DNA from: Polydactylus sextarius
Taxonomy: Eukaryota > Chordata > Actinopteri > Polynemidae
Assembly: GCA_016801845.1 (NCBI GenBank)
Contig: CM028912.1
Location: 5,061,001 to 5,125,000 of the forward strand
Direction of reading: 5' to 3'
DNA: 64,000 bases
Each line of letters starts with the position of its first letter. The first letter of the stretch is position 1. Positions 1 through 12,324 of the stretch are shown here, piece after piece. Made by a program: the position numbers and the translations under genes. The notes beneath the pieces are model-generated. The model worked only from the letters and a program-made list of their open reading frames with translations, ran no database searches and was not told the DNA's origin.

Positions 1-3000
1 CCTTATAGGAACCACTGGATTGGTCTCTTGATACTATACATTATTTAGTCTGGACTAAAAAAAAATTGATAACAGTAATCTTAACACTTCTGCCTAAAGG
101 CAACGAGTGCTACAGTTGTTAAAACTTGAGCAGTTATTACTCTTCTACTCTGGCAGACATTTCTCAAAACAATGCCTAAAAGAACAGTGAGACAATTCTG
201 GCGTAGTGTTGACACTTAGAAACGTAGAATAACATGATGAGAACTGCTCCAACAGGACGATTTCCCAAATGACACCATTATGAACGTAGCAGCAGCTGAC
301 AATGATTACGTATGTCAGAGTGTCAAAGGCTTATAGACAATATTCTTTATCATCAGAATTTGATCCAATTTTCTAAATAGATCCATGATACATATGGAGT
401 AAGTCCTAACATGCAGCAGCTGTTACTTTATTTGCCAGTTAATGACGTAGAAACTGCGAATTCAGGTTCAGAGTCTGTTTATGCTACAACACTGTAACTG
501 GAGGATATTGGTTGCAATGAATTTCATGCCCTTCACCTAATTTTCAATTGAAAAACCCTTGTTAAATAATGGTGCAATAAAACTGTTTGTTTATATTATT
601 TTCAGGAAGGAAAAGGGACCATGGGTAAAGTCAAGTCAAGTCAAGTCAAGTCAAGTCAAGTCAAGTCAAGTCAAGTCAAGTCAAGTGTGCTTTACAGAGA
701 GGTCTTTCCATTTCTAAGGCCATGGTTTGTTTATGATTGACATTTACGATGGAGGTGGACTCAATCACCAAATTCAGATCCAAATGTGAGGTTACATCTT
801 GCACAAAGTAGACGAAGCAGCTGAAATGAGGTCCTTACGCTGTAACTGAGAAATCATGTTTGACAGGTTTCACTGGAGCTTATAGTTTCCAATTTAAAAC
901 AGAAAAACAACCAGAAATGTGTCATTTAAAGTGACACCTTCCAGCTTTGTCACGATGCCTATGAGCGAACGAAAACCAAAGTACGCAAAGCCCAATGACC
1001 TGCTGATGTTTTGTGGTTTTCTTTTCACTTTGTAATAGCGCCAAGCCATAACCCAAACATGCTGCTCATCTGATGGTTTCTTTTGTGAGTCTGTCTGCAC
1101 TTCGCTGATGATTTAATGGCCGTCTTAAAAGCTTTAGAAAAGGCTTGTGTGGAACCCCTGACCGCACTTAAAACATCTACACATTTCAGCTTTGCTGACT
1201 TTATTGAAAAACATGAAAAGAAGTAGAAAAGATGTTTCTTCTAATGCACAAGCAGAAGTGGAATGATCATTAGTCCACACCCCCAGATCCATATCAGTAA
1301 ATATGCAGTTTATCAGGAGGAAAAGATCAAATGATTATTAAACATGCAAAGATCAATAACTTTGCCCAGACTCAACATTTGTTTTGTTTTTTTTTAAACC
1401 CAGTCTGCCAGTGTTTCACCTCCAGTCTTAATAAACACAGAACAAAGTATCCAAGAAGTGGTGAGATTGGTTTATCTTTCAGCTCTGTGGCTCAAGTTTA
1501 ATGTTTATACTGATATACTGGAAATGTTAGCTTTAATACTTACTTAAATACTTAGCATCTACCTAGTTAAAAGATACCACTGTCAACATCTTTTATGGTT
1601 AGTCTATTTTTATCAGTGATCTAAAAAGAGCGACACTAGACAATTTGATTTCATTTAACTGACCCATTTCTTTTTACCATTTAACCATCACCATTATGGT
1701 GTCATCTCTAATTAATGGTAATATTCAGTATGAATAAAGTAAGTTGTGTGACAGTTAGATGGTGCAATTAAAAAAGGACGTGGCGGTCAAGATGGTGGGT
1801 GTGCATATACATCTAACCTTTTGAAATATCAGTTATCAAGTGTTGACATCTCTATCTTTTGAGCAAGACTACAAACTTTTTTGGTTTGTTGGTTTGAGCT
1901 GTCTATTCTTTACACGAGCTCGATTTACTGGAATAAAAAATAAAACATAATAACAAACGTAAAGATTAATATTCTGGAGATGCTACAATGTGAATATTGA
2001 TGCAATGAAAAGAAAATTAATCCCATTGACATTAGTTACACCTTTCCAATATACAATATACATGTAATGTAATTTGTAAGAGTACTGATTATTTTAGGTC
2101 GCCCTAATTCAAATGGAGGCCCACAATATTGGTTTCATGGTTTCATACAGAGCCAACAACAGCATGAATGATTAATTTAATAAAGGAACTATGTATCTGC
2201 CAGTTTATTTAATGATGTTTGTCAGATTGGTTTGGAAAAAGGCCAAAGGTTACTGTATAGATTTTTTTTTGTTCTTCTATTGGATGTATTATTTTGTACC
2301 ACGACACTGTTACAATAATTACAGTTTTTGAAAAAGGTAAATCACTCATTTGTCTGTGAACAAGACGTTACTTCACCCTCTTCATTAGGATGATAAGTGT
2401 TTATGCTCTGTCTTTTGTTCTAACTGCACTTTCACGTGTTTACAAGAGCAGAAGCAGACAAAAGGGAGAGAAGAGGCCCTTTGAATTCACACTCTTGTCT
2501 GACTACGCTGAGAGTGAGAGGCGTGACAGAGCAAGAGTGAGGACAACACATACACATACAGCATGACTGCCCATGTCGCTACCCACGTTTTTATGCCTGC
2601 CTGCCTGCCTGCCTCGCTTACCACTCAATATCTGATAATGTTCCAGGACATCAACTCAGTGAACAAGTGAACCTGAAGAGAGCGTAACTGACGAGCCCGT
2701 TGATCATCTTTTACCTCAAAACTATTCTAAACTCACAGAGCAGTTACAGTCTCTCTCTGGCCTCTGTCTGCAAGCTGCTGGAAAGAAAATAGAGTAATAA
2801 AGTTAAATCCAAGACACAGACTAACTAACAGCATTACAGACCAACCACAGGGCGAGCTGCTGTCTCTGTCTGAGAAAAACAGCGACGGATACAAAACGTG
2901 ACATAACTTGAGGGGGATTCAGGGTAAAAACACGACCACATCCTCCGATGCAGACGTAGAACCCCCCGTTTGGATGGATGAAGGAGATGGAGGCCGGCAG

Positions 3001-3606
3001 CCGTTGCCGTGGAGACATGGAACACATTAGGTCGCTCGGCAACAGGCCATCCTGCACAAGCCAGCGCCACTCCCATGTGTCTCACGTTCTGCCTCACCAC
3101 CTCTCTAGTTTCGTGTGTGGACGAGCTTCCTGGCACCTGACCAACCTCTCTCTCCCCTCTCTCAACCAATGGAAGAAGCATTTCTGCCAAACACCTTAAA
3201 GATTACAGACAATCTAACCTTATCTTTAATCTTGTTCCCCATCTGTTAAATTCATTCAAAGGAGCCTCAGACCAGCTGGGAGGACTAACGGGGTGCATAC
3301 CTTTAGGCTGTGACAATTGCAAATTAAAGCTGCCAGTTATGTTATAATATGTGAACATTTAATTAAACAAAATGGCTTAAGTAGGATTGAGGATGCCGAT
3401 TAACATGGTTTGGTGTTGTACTGTGTAAATATCAAGAGATATAATCAATTCAGGTAACTCGATAAAACTATAATCCACTAAGCCTATTAATTAATAAACC
3501 AAATATAAACAAAGCTTACATACAACAAGGATACATAACATAACATTACATAAGGGGACAATGATAAAACGGTGTCATATCTTTTAGACAATAAAGTCTC
3601 TCTTAC
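1..3606 (-). other. mycbp2 intron 2 (partial)
   Basis: No supported gene. The stretch holds a TCAAG pentamer array (about 630-686), GCCT tetramers near 2585-2610 and AT-rich unique sequence. Short ORFs on both strands between 2820 and 3200 have no recognisable domain and no splice context, so I leave them out. I searched for the next mycbp2 exon on the minus strand and did not find it. Confidence 0.6.
627..686. repeat. (TCAAG)n pentanucleotide microsatellite
   Basis: About twelve perfect copies of TCAAG inside mycbp2 intron 2. The perfect copies suggest a young, length-variable locus. Confidence 0.95.
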
Positions 3607-6336
3607 CTTTGTTCGTGATTTGACTTTTGACTTGACTTTCTGTCGCCTCTTCAGTTTCTTCTTACTCAGGGCCTTCTTTCCCCTGAAAATATGACATATT
3701 CACTCAGCGTTGCAAAATATGATGTATGCTTAAGCAATGGTTCAAATCAAACAATCACATGGAATGAGAGTATTTAATCTTATCGCAAGGTTTATTTTGA
3801 AAAGTTTACGATAAGATTAGATAAGGGTTAAAACATTGTTTTCATCTTGAATCACTTATTTATTTGTCATGAAAACATAAGAGCAACACAATCTGCTGTT
3901 GATCAATTGTCTTAGAAATGTTAATACAACAGTTTTGTTTTCACTTGGAAAGCATTAATGATTCTTTATGTTTATCTAGTGTTGTATAAAAATACTCATT
4001 TCAATACTTATTAGGATTTCTGATAGTCATCAGCTTAAAAAAGTGACTTAAACTCTTTGACTCTTTGAACTTATGGGCTCATTTTACCAAGACACCAAAA
4101 TAAAAACATACTGGTTGCATCAGTGGCAACTATTGTAGGCAAATATCAACAAATCCAACAGGGAAATGAGTCGGGTTGGGCGCTTGGTTCCAAAACAGTT
4201 CCCTATAGCCTCCATGTTTCTGACAAGGTACGACAACTAAGTATGATATTATCTTTTCTCAATTTAATTAATTCACTGTCATATCTTTAAAAAAAAAAAA
4301 TCATATTAGAGAAGCTTCCATCAACAAATGATCACCAACCAGATTATTTGATTATCAAAGTAGTAGATTAATCTTCTGTTCATTAACTATTGGATATGAA
4401 AACAATGGACCTTAAGACGCTTTAAAACACCTAACAGTTGTGTGATAACTTAGGGCATTTCTGGGCAAATTGCAACAAATTTTGATGATTTTTTTTTTAT
4501 TTTGAAAGAGACCACAGCTTGCAAAGCCTTGAGCTACCTAGATTAAAGTCTTTTTTCACACCCACTTTCTTGCAAATCCCTTAGATATTTCACAGATTTT
4601 TTTTAGGCTATCTTGCAGTAGTATGTTTGAGCTCTAACCCAAAGACTGTGAGCACCGATAGTTAACTTTCAATTCGTGTTTCCTTAAGGAGACTAGAGTT
4701 CATTTTAGGGGATTTTAGGGTATGCTATGAATCATTGACTTGCTTCAGTTTCACTTTCCTGGCTATGTGCATTACATTTGCATGGAGCGTCAACTGCTCT
4801 GTGTGTTTGATGTTTATTGTTGCCACACACGACCTTCCTCCAAAAAAAAAAAAAAAAAAAAAAAACCATAACATTTCCACCCACATACATAGCAAGGTGC
4901 CAAAGTTTTTGCACACACCACAATTACTCTTTTAATCTTGTTTCTAGTGAGAGTAAGAGAGTTGGTGTACAGACTACCTCAAAGTTGCCTATGATTAAAG
5001 CAAGAATTAAACATGGTGGGTTTGATGAAAAACAAAGCAGTTGGTGAGGGAGGATGCTGCAACCGTCCAGCTACTCAGTCTACAACCTGACAGACGATAA
5101 TGACGTAACTGTACAACCCGCTATTACCAGAAAACCAAATGAGTTCATCCTCCATATACATCCTCCACACAAACATGTCTAACATCAAACCAGAAACGTG
5201 TTGACTTGTTACGAGTCCAAACGTATAAGCTGCATTAAAATAAGAAAGAAAAGAAAAGGGGGGGCGGGAGAAAAAAGTATATACTTGATGTTAACACCAA
5301 CTAGGGAAGGGCTGATGCTTCCCAACGTACGTTAACGTTTGCTAGCTATCTAAAGAGTGACGCCGTTTGGGCCTAAATACACACACCTCACTGCTTTAAA
5401 TTATATTAAATAACCACTTAGATGATGCATAGCGTAGTGACAACACCAGTAATTAGTATTTAAGATTATTTAACAGAAACCTAAAACGTTACACAAGCGG
5501 TACGTTTGTTTACGTTTAGCTGGGTAGCAGCTATTACTCAAAACAAATTGACAAACTGCTGTCATGACAGTTAGCCAGCTAGCTTGTTTTGAATACAAGC
5601 TGATATAAAGTCCGCTTTATCGAGGATAAAGTATGTAGTATATTTATTTCAGTGGCAATGTGTCAGTGATTTTAGCTTAAGACACAATGTCCCAGAAAAC
5701 ACCCAGAGAGCAAATCCCCCGCGCAAGGGTGAACTAACGTAACATTAGCTTAGCTTGACACGGACAAGCTAGGGAAGTCAAAGCCAAAAATGCTACCTAG
5801 CAAACTGACCCTCATGACAAGTTGCGGCTAAATACTGAAGCACGTTGTGTGTTGTTTGTAGTTAAAACAATGTCTAACATGTCAAAGGTCTGACTTGTTT
5901 TTAACCAGTAAAAATAAATGAAGTTAAGTGTTGCTACCGTTCACTAACGTACCGCTGAGCAAGGGTTAACGTTAGCTTACGGTCGTTAGCACAGCTAGCT
6001 CCACAAATGACAGACCAGCTTCTTAGATATCTATACATTTTTTCTACATTAACGCTTTACTCACCTTCCTTGATTTATCCCTTGCTCTTTATCATTGATA
6101 GCGGTGGTATAAATCCGTCTGTATCTCTCCGCCAGAGCTCGTCCTGAGAGTAAAAGCTGGTACCGAGTCCGACAATCCGACTGGGCTCCCGGTGTCGGAC
6201 AAGAACCCATACCCGAACCGATGGTGGAGAGATCGGCTCCTGCTCCAGAAATGACCCTGACACCCAGCCCCATCGACGGTGATGAGGAGGGCAGAATCCC
6301 ACCACCGGCGGCCGCTGCCGCAGCAGCACACATCAT
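3607..6336 (-). CDS. mycbp2: MYCBP2 (PHR/Highwire-type E3 ubiquitin ligase), 5' end only
   Basis: Two coding exons read on the minus strand: 6336-6065 (start ATG at 6336-6334, donor GTGAGT) and 3682-3607 (acceptor TTTTCAG, donor GTAAGA). The join is in phase and gives the first 116 residues of a protein that is about 4,600 residues in mammals. Diagnostic stretches are MMCAAAA at the start, YQLLLSGRALAERYRRIYTT and a basic run KKKLKRRQKVKSKVKSRTK, all matching the human MYCBP2 N-terminus. The family is a huge nuclear and axonal RING-type E3 ligase that controls synapse and axon development. None of its RCC1, PHR or RING domains lies here; exon 3 must be left of position 1. A longer ORF starts nine codons upstream at 6363, but the MMCAAAA start fits the family. 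Sure of the family; first exon boundaries read by eye. Confidence 0.87.
3683..6064 (-). other. mycbp2 intron 1
   Basis: Intron between the two mycbp2 coding exons, with GTGAGT donor and TTTTCAG acceptor on the minus strand. It contains a pure A run on the plus strand at about 4842-4864 and several AGCTAGC/GTTAGC-rich patches at 5340-6000, near the first exon. No other coding signal seen. Confidence 0.7.
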
Positions 6337-6820
6337 CGTTTTGGAGAACAATACATATATCACTCAAAAGATATCACAGCTAGATAATATCTAGCCATCG
6401 GATGTAATCCTCTTCTCGTTAAATCCGTTACATGTCACATTATTTGCCCATTCCTAGTTTGCAAAAAATTAAAAAAAAATAACCACAATTAGCATCCACG
6501 GTTTATTATAAACGCAAAATTGTAGCCAATCTTGATGGTGCAACTATAACACAGTCTTCCCGATCCGGTCACAGCGTCAACACGGTGCCTGCTTGTGTCG
6601 CTGGAAAAAAAAATAATAATAAATCTTCTCAAGCCATAACAAATTTTCGAATGAAATCGCACAAAATGGTTGCAATTATTTCCAAAAAACTGCCTTGTCG
6701 TGTTTCGGTATCATTCGTTCCTTGAATATTTCTTGACCCCGGAGAGGCAGCACCCTCAGTTGGGCTGCCATCTTAGCTCCATCATCCCTCCCCTCCCTGG
6801 CTGAGTCTTGCGTCGCTAGC
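6337..6820 (-). promoter_or_regulatory. Probable mycbp2 promoter and 5' UTR
   Basis: Sequence directly upstream of the mycbp2 start codon on the minus strand. It is richer in CG dinucleotides than its surroundings (for example around 6555-6600 and 6705-6830), which is usual for a broad housekeeping-type promoter. No TATA box in a convincing place. Transcription start not determinable from sequence alone. Confidence 0.4.
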
Positions 6821-6894
6821 ATGCCGGGATATTTTCATACGACCAAAACCAAAGCGATGCTATCATTGATTAATTTGAACAATGACCTCACTGT

Positions 6895-6896
<2 letters not shown>

Positions 6897-6973
<77 letters not shown>

Positions 6974-7061
6974 CATATACATATACATATACATATATAT
7001 ATACATACATACATACACATATATACATGTGTGTGTATGTATATATACATATATATATATA

Positions 7062-7131
<70 letters not shown>

Positions 7132-7168
7132 TATACAAATATATACACATACAGTATATATAATAAAA
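6897..7168. repeat. Compound (AT)n / (TACA)n microsatellite
   Basis: A run of AC, then about 30 AT dinucleotides (6908-6967), then mixed TACATA and TACA units, a second TA block near 7090-7125 and a short tail. About 270 bp in total. ORFs running through it read only Ile/Tyr/His/Thr repeats and are not genes. It separates the mycbp2 promoter side from the scel side. Confidence 0.97.
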
Positions 7169-7688
7169 GATAAAAAAAACAATGTGGTTTCTATTTTTTG
7201 CACATTTGTAGACAGTTGAAATTTGGACATTTAATTTGCAGAGGTTCATTTAGAGCCCCTCCCTGTTTGATCTAAAATTGGCACAGTGAGATACTTTTAA
7301 AAGAGACTAAACACACACATGCACACGCACAAAGGAAGAAATAACACAATCTCTTGTGTGATCTTTAAAAATGGTGTCTTACCTTTACTTTTTCCCTCTC
7401 TAGTTACATATCCATGTTCCAATAACCTGCCTGAAATAAAGTAATGTTTATATTTTGCTTCCAACCTCAAGTCACTAGTGAGTAATTGTGAAATGTTGCC
7501 CTTTGATCTCAGACGTGCCTTCCTGAACAACTCATTAGTTTGCACCAGGATTGCAGTCAAAATTTAATTCAATTGTTTTATTGATACGGCAGTGGCCCTA
7601 ACCGGGGCCTGCAACATCCATTTCGATGATGCAGCTCTGTGCTTTGCAAGATAGCAAATGCACTGTATGTTTATTTTTGTATAACCCC

Positions 7689-7727
<39 letters not shown>

Positions 7728-9040
7728 AGACAGCATGGGAATACTGAAGCGCCTTTGTAATGCAAGATGCTGCTTATGATGTCGACAAATACTTGCATTT
7801 TCATTTTTCCTGCTGACAGGGGTGAGACGAGGGTGCAGGAGGAGGAGAAATACTGCAGGGAGTGAGGGAATTGGGAGATACTGTGCGTATATTGAGTAAC
7901 ATCAGTCAAAATTGCAGTAAAGAACTAAAAATGCCACACTGCAAAGCAAAAGTAGACACATAAAACAAGTCCAGACAGTGCAGATTTAACAAAAATGTAT
8001 ATACTATGTCACTTATACAGGTATAAGGTAACGTGTCAGTTTTCCAAATGTTTTATTAATACCTGATCTCCCTGCAATAAAAATCAAATCCAATGTCATC
8101 CTTTTTTTCTTTGAAGTGTATGTATACGTGGATGCGTATGTATATTTATTGAGATGGAGAAAGAGAGCGGGTGAGAGAGAGTGAGAGAGATTTATACAAG
8201 TCCTAGTGGTGCTTTATTGGCTGCTAGGCATTGCAACAGCCCAATGACAAGAAAGGGGTCGGTCTACAGTCTCTTCTCATAGCAACCCAGGAAGCATCCG
8301 GAGATTATCATGCGCAGTATCAGCACCAGCATGTATAAATGTTGTCAAATGACTCTTGACGGAGGAATTTATGGACATAAATCTGAGGGATTGTGCTACT
8401 AGGCTTTCAGTATGAAATATTATAAGCATAAAGGAGCTTAGTTGGAGTGTGTTGTAAAAATATACCATAAAAGCACCAAATTATAATGAATCACAACCTG
8501 CTGACATTCATTGTCACTCCTTTCCTGAGGGATACTTGGATGGAAAGTTATAAAAAAAAAGAGGAATGATTTGGCTCTGAATTGTGTAACGTGAAGATGA
8601 AGACATGTTCAGAGGCTGCGCATTTAACCCCTGATTGTCTGAAGCTCTGTCCAGTTGCAGGACAAATCCAGGGAGGAGGAGGGAGGATATCTAGGCCAAG
8701 ATGATGCCATAGGTCAAGCAACAAGCATGAGATGAACTGGCAGAGATTGAATGCAGAGGTCATAAACATACACAGAAACCAGGGCTAGTACAAAAGAGAT
8801 GGAATGGGGTTGTTTTAATGTATTTGAGTGATTCAGTTTTCTGACTTCTGTGGAAGCTCTTCAGCTTTCTCAGAGTTATCTGTAAAACAGGTTATACTAA
8901 TTTCCTCTCTTTGGATGTGAGTCAGAACATGTGTAGCCTAAAGAAACTTGTTATGTTTATGTATTTTCATAAGGCTGCATAACCAGTACCATCATTTCCA
9001 CCATGTGAGCTCTAGCACCACCCAGTGTTAGGAATTTACA
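7169..9040. other. Intergenic stretch, mycbp2 to scel (left part)
   Basis: No gene supported. It holds a pure A run at 7692-7725 and GA-rich tracts at 8155-8190. Short ORFs here lack domains. Confidence 0.5.
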
Positions 9041-9048
9041 CTTGGATA

Positions 9049-9485
9049 CACACTGATCAGCCACAACATTAAAACCAGTGACACAACACAGGTGACAGGA
9101 ATGACCTTGATCATCTCTTTACAATGAAACCTCTGATCCTGGATGTTAGGATGAGGATCTTAGCATCTGCATCACAGTAGTATTCTCTAATGGCAGCTGC
9201 CTCTCTGAGCAGGACAATTAAATGGCTCGAGAACTGAGCCGAAGGTGTCCAAACTACCCAGATCCTTATCTGGATTGAGTATCTGTAGGATGTGCAACCA
9301 GCCAGATCCATACAGGCACCTTCATGCAACCCAAAAGACACAAAAAAAAAAAAAAATCTGATGCCAAAGTCCTAATACCAGATACCACAGGCCTCGTGTT
9401 CATGACCTGATGGTCAGAGCTGTTTCAAAATAAGGAATCTCCGCAATATAATGTAGTTGGTTTCATGTTGAGCCTCATCAGTGTT
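9049..9485. mobile_element. Small TIR-bounded non-autonomous repeat
   Basis: The left end reads ACACTGATCAGCCACAACAT and the right end GGTTTCATGTTGAGCCTCAT followed by CAGTGT. The right end is a diverged inverted copy of the left one, about 435 bp apart. This end sequence is one I recognise as recurrent in teleost genomes, but I do not name its superfamily. No transposase is encoded. The right end has more changes than the left, so the copy is old. Confidence 0.65.
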
Positions 9486-10700
9486 TACAGCTCAACAGCA
9501 AAGAGATGATGATTTGACTAAATAAACAAATGAATGACAACAACACAAGTGTGTCACATTTGGTGTTTATTGTGCTTATTTTGGCTGTTTATACGTCTTA
9601 AATAATCTGAGGATGTTTCTGGGTCAATTCCATTTAAAAGTGGGTAAATGTGTAAGTGTTTTCTTTAATATAATTTAATGTTATTGTGTCGCTCAGACAA
9701 AAATGTATTTCTATCAAAAATATGCCATGGCTTGTTGCCATTCAAGCTCGTAGTCTGATAATTTCCAGACAGGCTGCATTCCTTTCCTGTTGCCATCATT
9801 ACTAGGTGGGGTTCATCTATCGACGTCGTGTTGTCACACCCCAACATGCTATGAAACTTTCATACCTTTGATCATCTGAAACGCGACACTCCCAGTAATA
9901 AAGGTCAAAGCCAAGACAATGTGACACTCCTGTTTAGACTTCGATAACTTAGTTATCCTCCTATGATGAAGCATCTCGGATATATCTCTTGGGATGACGC
10001 CGCAGATGGCTTAATCCTACCGGTCTTATTAATTATACATGATATTAAATGTCATTCAGTGGTAGTTTCATTAAAAGTTAAGGATGTAGGGAGTCATTTC
10101 AAGACAGCTGTGTGTTTTATTTTCTCTCTGCTTAGACTCTTAAAGTATGAGTATATATTTCTGAAATTATGACATTTATCAGAGCTCAGCAATGTTTATA
10201 AAGTCTTATTGTCTTCCAGTAGTTTTACTGGCATATATGCTGTTTATGAAGTAAATGCCACTGTTAGTTAGGTTTTAAGTCAGCAGAATATTGATAAACA
10301 GGCATAATGCAGGGTCACCAGCCACCCTTTATCTGTACTCTTTATCCTGTGAGGTTCAAGGTCGAGGTCCAACAGTTTGGACAATTAAGGCAACGGTTTA
10401 AAGTCTACATTTATAGTGTTAATAGGAGTATATTCTAGTTTTACTTGCATTATGTCACAGTAAATATGAATGAAACAACTCAAATTAGAGAGATGTATTT
10501 ATTTCATTCATATTTCATTATGTTCAGGGCTGTAGTAAGTCAGACAAGCACACATGCCTACACCCTCTTTGCAGTACGTCTTGCTTGACACCTAAGTCGA
10601 CTTGCAGGTCCTTCAGCACTCCACCCAGTTCTACCTGTCGAGGTACACTAACAATTGATGAATGGTTCTGATGGAAACACAAAAAATCTATAGTGATAGG
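9486..10700. other. Intergenic stretch, no gene seen
   Basis: AT-rich sequence without recognisable domains or repeats of known type. Short ORFs at 9665-9847 and 9963-10172 have no supporting evidence. Confidence 0.5.
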
Positions 10701-10779
10701 GGCAGAAACAGAATGAGTGAGAGAGGGAGAGTATTTCCTTGATTGTTGAGGTGAGGCCACACCCTTGGGTGGCTGTGGA

Positions 10780-10920
10780 ATCTCCTTCCTTGACAATAAA
10801 ACTGAGGGAATGACTGGGGTGTGATTGCACACTGAGGAGTGATAGTCAGGCGTCGGAGCTTTAACTGTAGTGAGTGAGTGACAGTTTACTCTGTTTGAGT
10901 CCCCAACGCTCTCTGTGAAG
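10780..10920 (+). other. Candidate non-coding first exon of scel
   Basis: The stretch ends in a good donor, GTGAAG followed by GTATGT at 10921. An acceptor, TTATAG, lies at about 12311-12316 just before the first scel coding codons, so a 5'-UTR exon could splice from here to the ATG exon. The upstream end is unknown. This is inference from splice signals only; a 153-residue ORF on the opposite strand over the same place has no recognisable features. Confidence 0.3.
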
Positions 10921-12324
10921 GTATGTACACAATATTTATTTTGACACTTTATAGTTTCCATTAATGATTTGATTGTGATTTCCATTCATGTGAAAACACG
11001 TTTTAAAAATGTAGATGATTTTATTCACGGTACTGAGTTCTTAGAGACAAAGTGTTGGTGATTGAGCTTGTGATGGGTTTTCTGTTGAATGAAAATCCAG
11101 AAATGACACAAATATTACTACATATATTGCTACAACTATCACTGTAGTGAAATGATTAAAGTATGTAATTTTTTACAGGCTGTACTGTGAGTGCATGTCT
11201 TGTCAAATGCGTGTCTTCAAAATACATTGATACACAAGACCTGACTCACATATACATATACACACGCTCTAGGAATTCTTGTCCAAACTTACCGTTGCAT
11301 ATATTACCGAACATGAACCCAGTGTTTACTACTTACACAGTAAACATTGAAAATTTGCATTTTTTTTTTTTTTTTTAATTTAAGCCTGTACAGTTGAAAA
11401 GCTTGTTTTGACTTGGACATGTTTTCACTTGTCAAACTACAAAAATAAAGTCAGAACATATTTCCAAGTCCTAAAACTAAAAGATTTTTACTGGTTCTGT
11501 CTTAATATTATTCACATTTTATCTTTTAGTTCTAGAAAATGGCTAGAAAAAAAATAATTTCAATAACTCAGAAAATTCAGAGACAAGATCTTTTTCAACA
11601 CTGGAACTCAAGATGTCTGTGGCGCGACTGTCGATTTTACGACAAGTCTCTGGCAACACTTTGTTTTCGGATAAATAAAAGTTGAGACAGCAGATTGTGT
11701 ATGTTAACGGTTACATTTACAGTTACAGTCATAATTGATGTAAATGCATAGTTGTGTGGGGTGTTATCACTTGAAATCCACCCAAAGACGTCTGCTTTCA
11801 GGCTTCTGGTATGAAAGTATTTGCCTCAGAGTGTACATGCAGTCAAAAGGGCACAATCTTATCATCAATAGCTAATGGCATGTTACTGGTACGCCCCTCT
11901 GTTTTGCTGACAATAGTGTGTTTGGAGAAGGTGTGGGTGGGTGTGTCTTGCTGTGGTTTCGGATCAAGACAAACCAGTTTAGGACTTTAATCAGTGAGTC
12001 TGGAGATGAGCAGAATTTGAGTCCATATGGTTCAAACGGTGTCACAGAATGACATGACTTTCACAAAACCAACCTGATGAAAATGAGTATGTGAACGTTT
12101 GTAAAGATATTTAATTATTTGAGACTGTGTAGAATAAACACATCGATTATTTTTTCTTTATTAGCGGAGTTTACAGGTCCACTTGGACCAAACTACAACA
12201 CAGAACATGTATTGTAAACAACATGATCTCAGCTCAACTCATAGTGCCACCTAGTGACTAATGCACTGTAGTTTCACCATGTGATGAATTCTCCTCTTGT
12301 TCTCTCATACTTATAGGTTACAAA
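10921..12324. other. Upstream region of scel, possible first intron
   Basis: AT-rich, with a T run at 11359-11376. Nothing coding seen. It would be intron 1 of scel if the candidate exon ending at 10920 is real. Confidence 0.4.

Noticed and set aside
627..686. Regular repeat that could be taken for a CRISPR-like array
   Set aside because: The unit is 5 bp with no spacers; it is a microsatellite in a vertebrate intron.
2820..3200. Overlapping ORFs on both strands (73-118 codons)
   Set aside because: No domain, no splice context and overlapping frames on both strands in moderately GC-rich intron sequence; chance ORFs.
4725..5047. Short ORFs around an A/T homopolymer
   Set aside because: Poly-Lys or poly-Phe made by the A run; no other evidence.
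6821..7249. Long ORFs of up to 132 codons on both strands
   Set aside because: They read through the TA/TACA microsatellite and consist of Ile/Tyr/His repeats.
10524..10985. 153-codon minus-strand ORF
   Set aside because: Composition is ordinary non-coding, there is no recognisable motif, and the opposite strand carries a better splice-donor signal.
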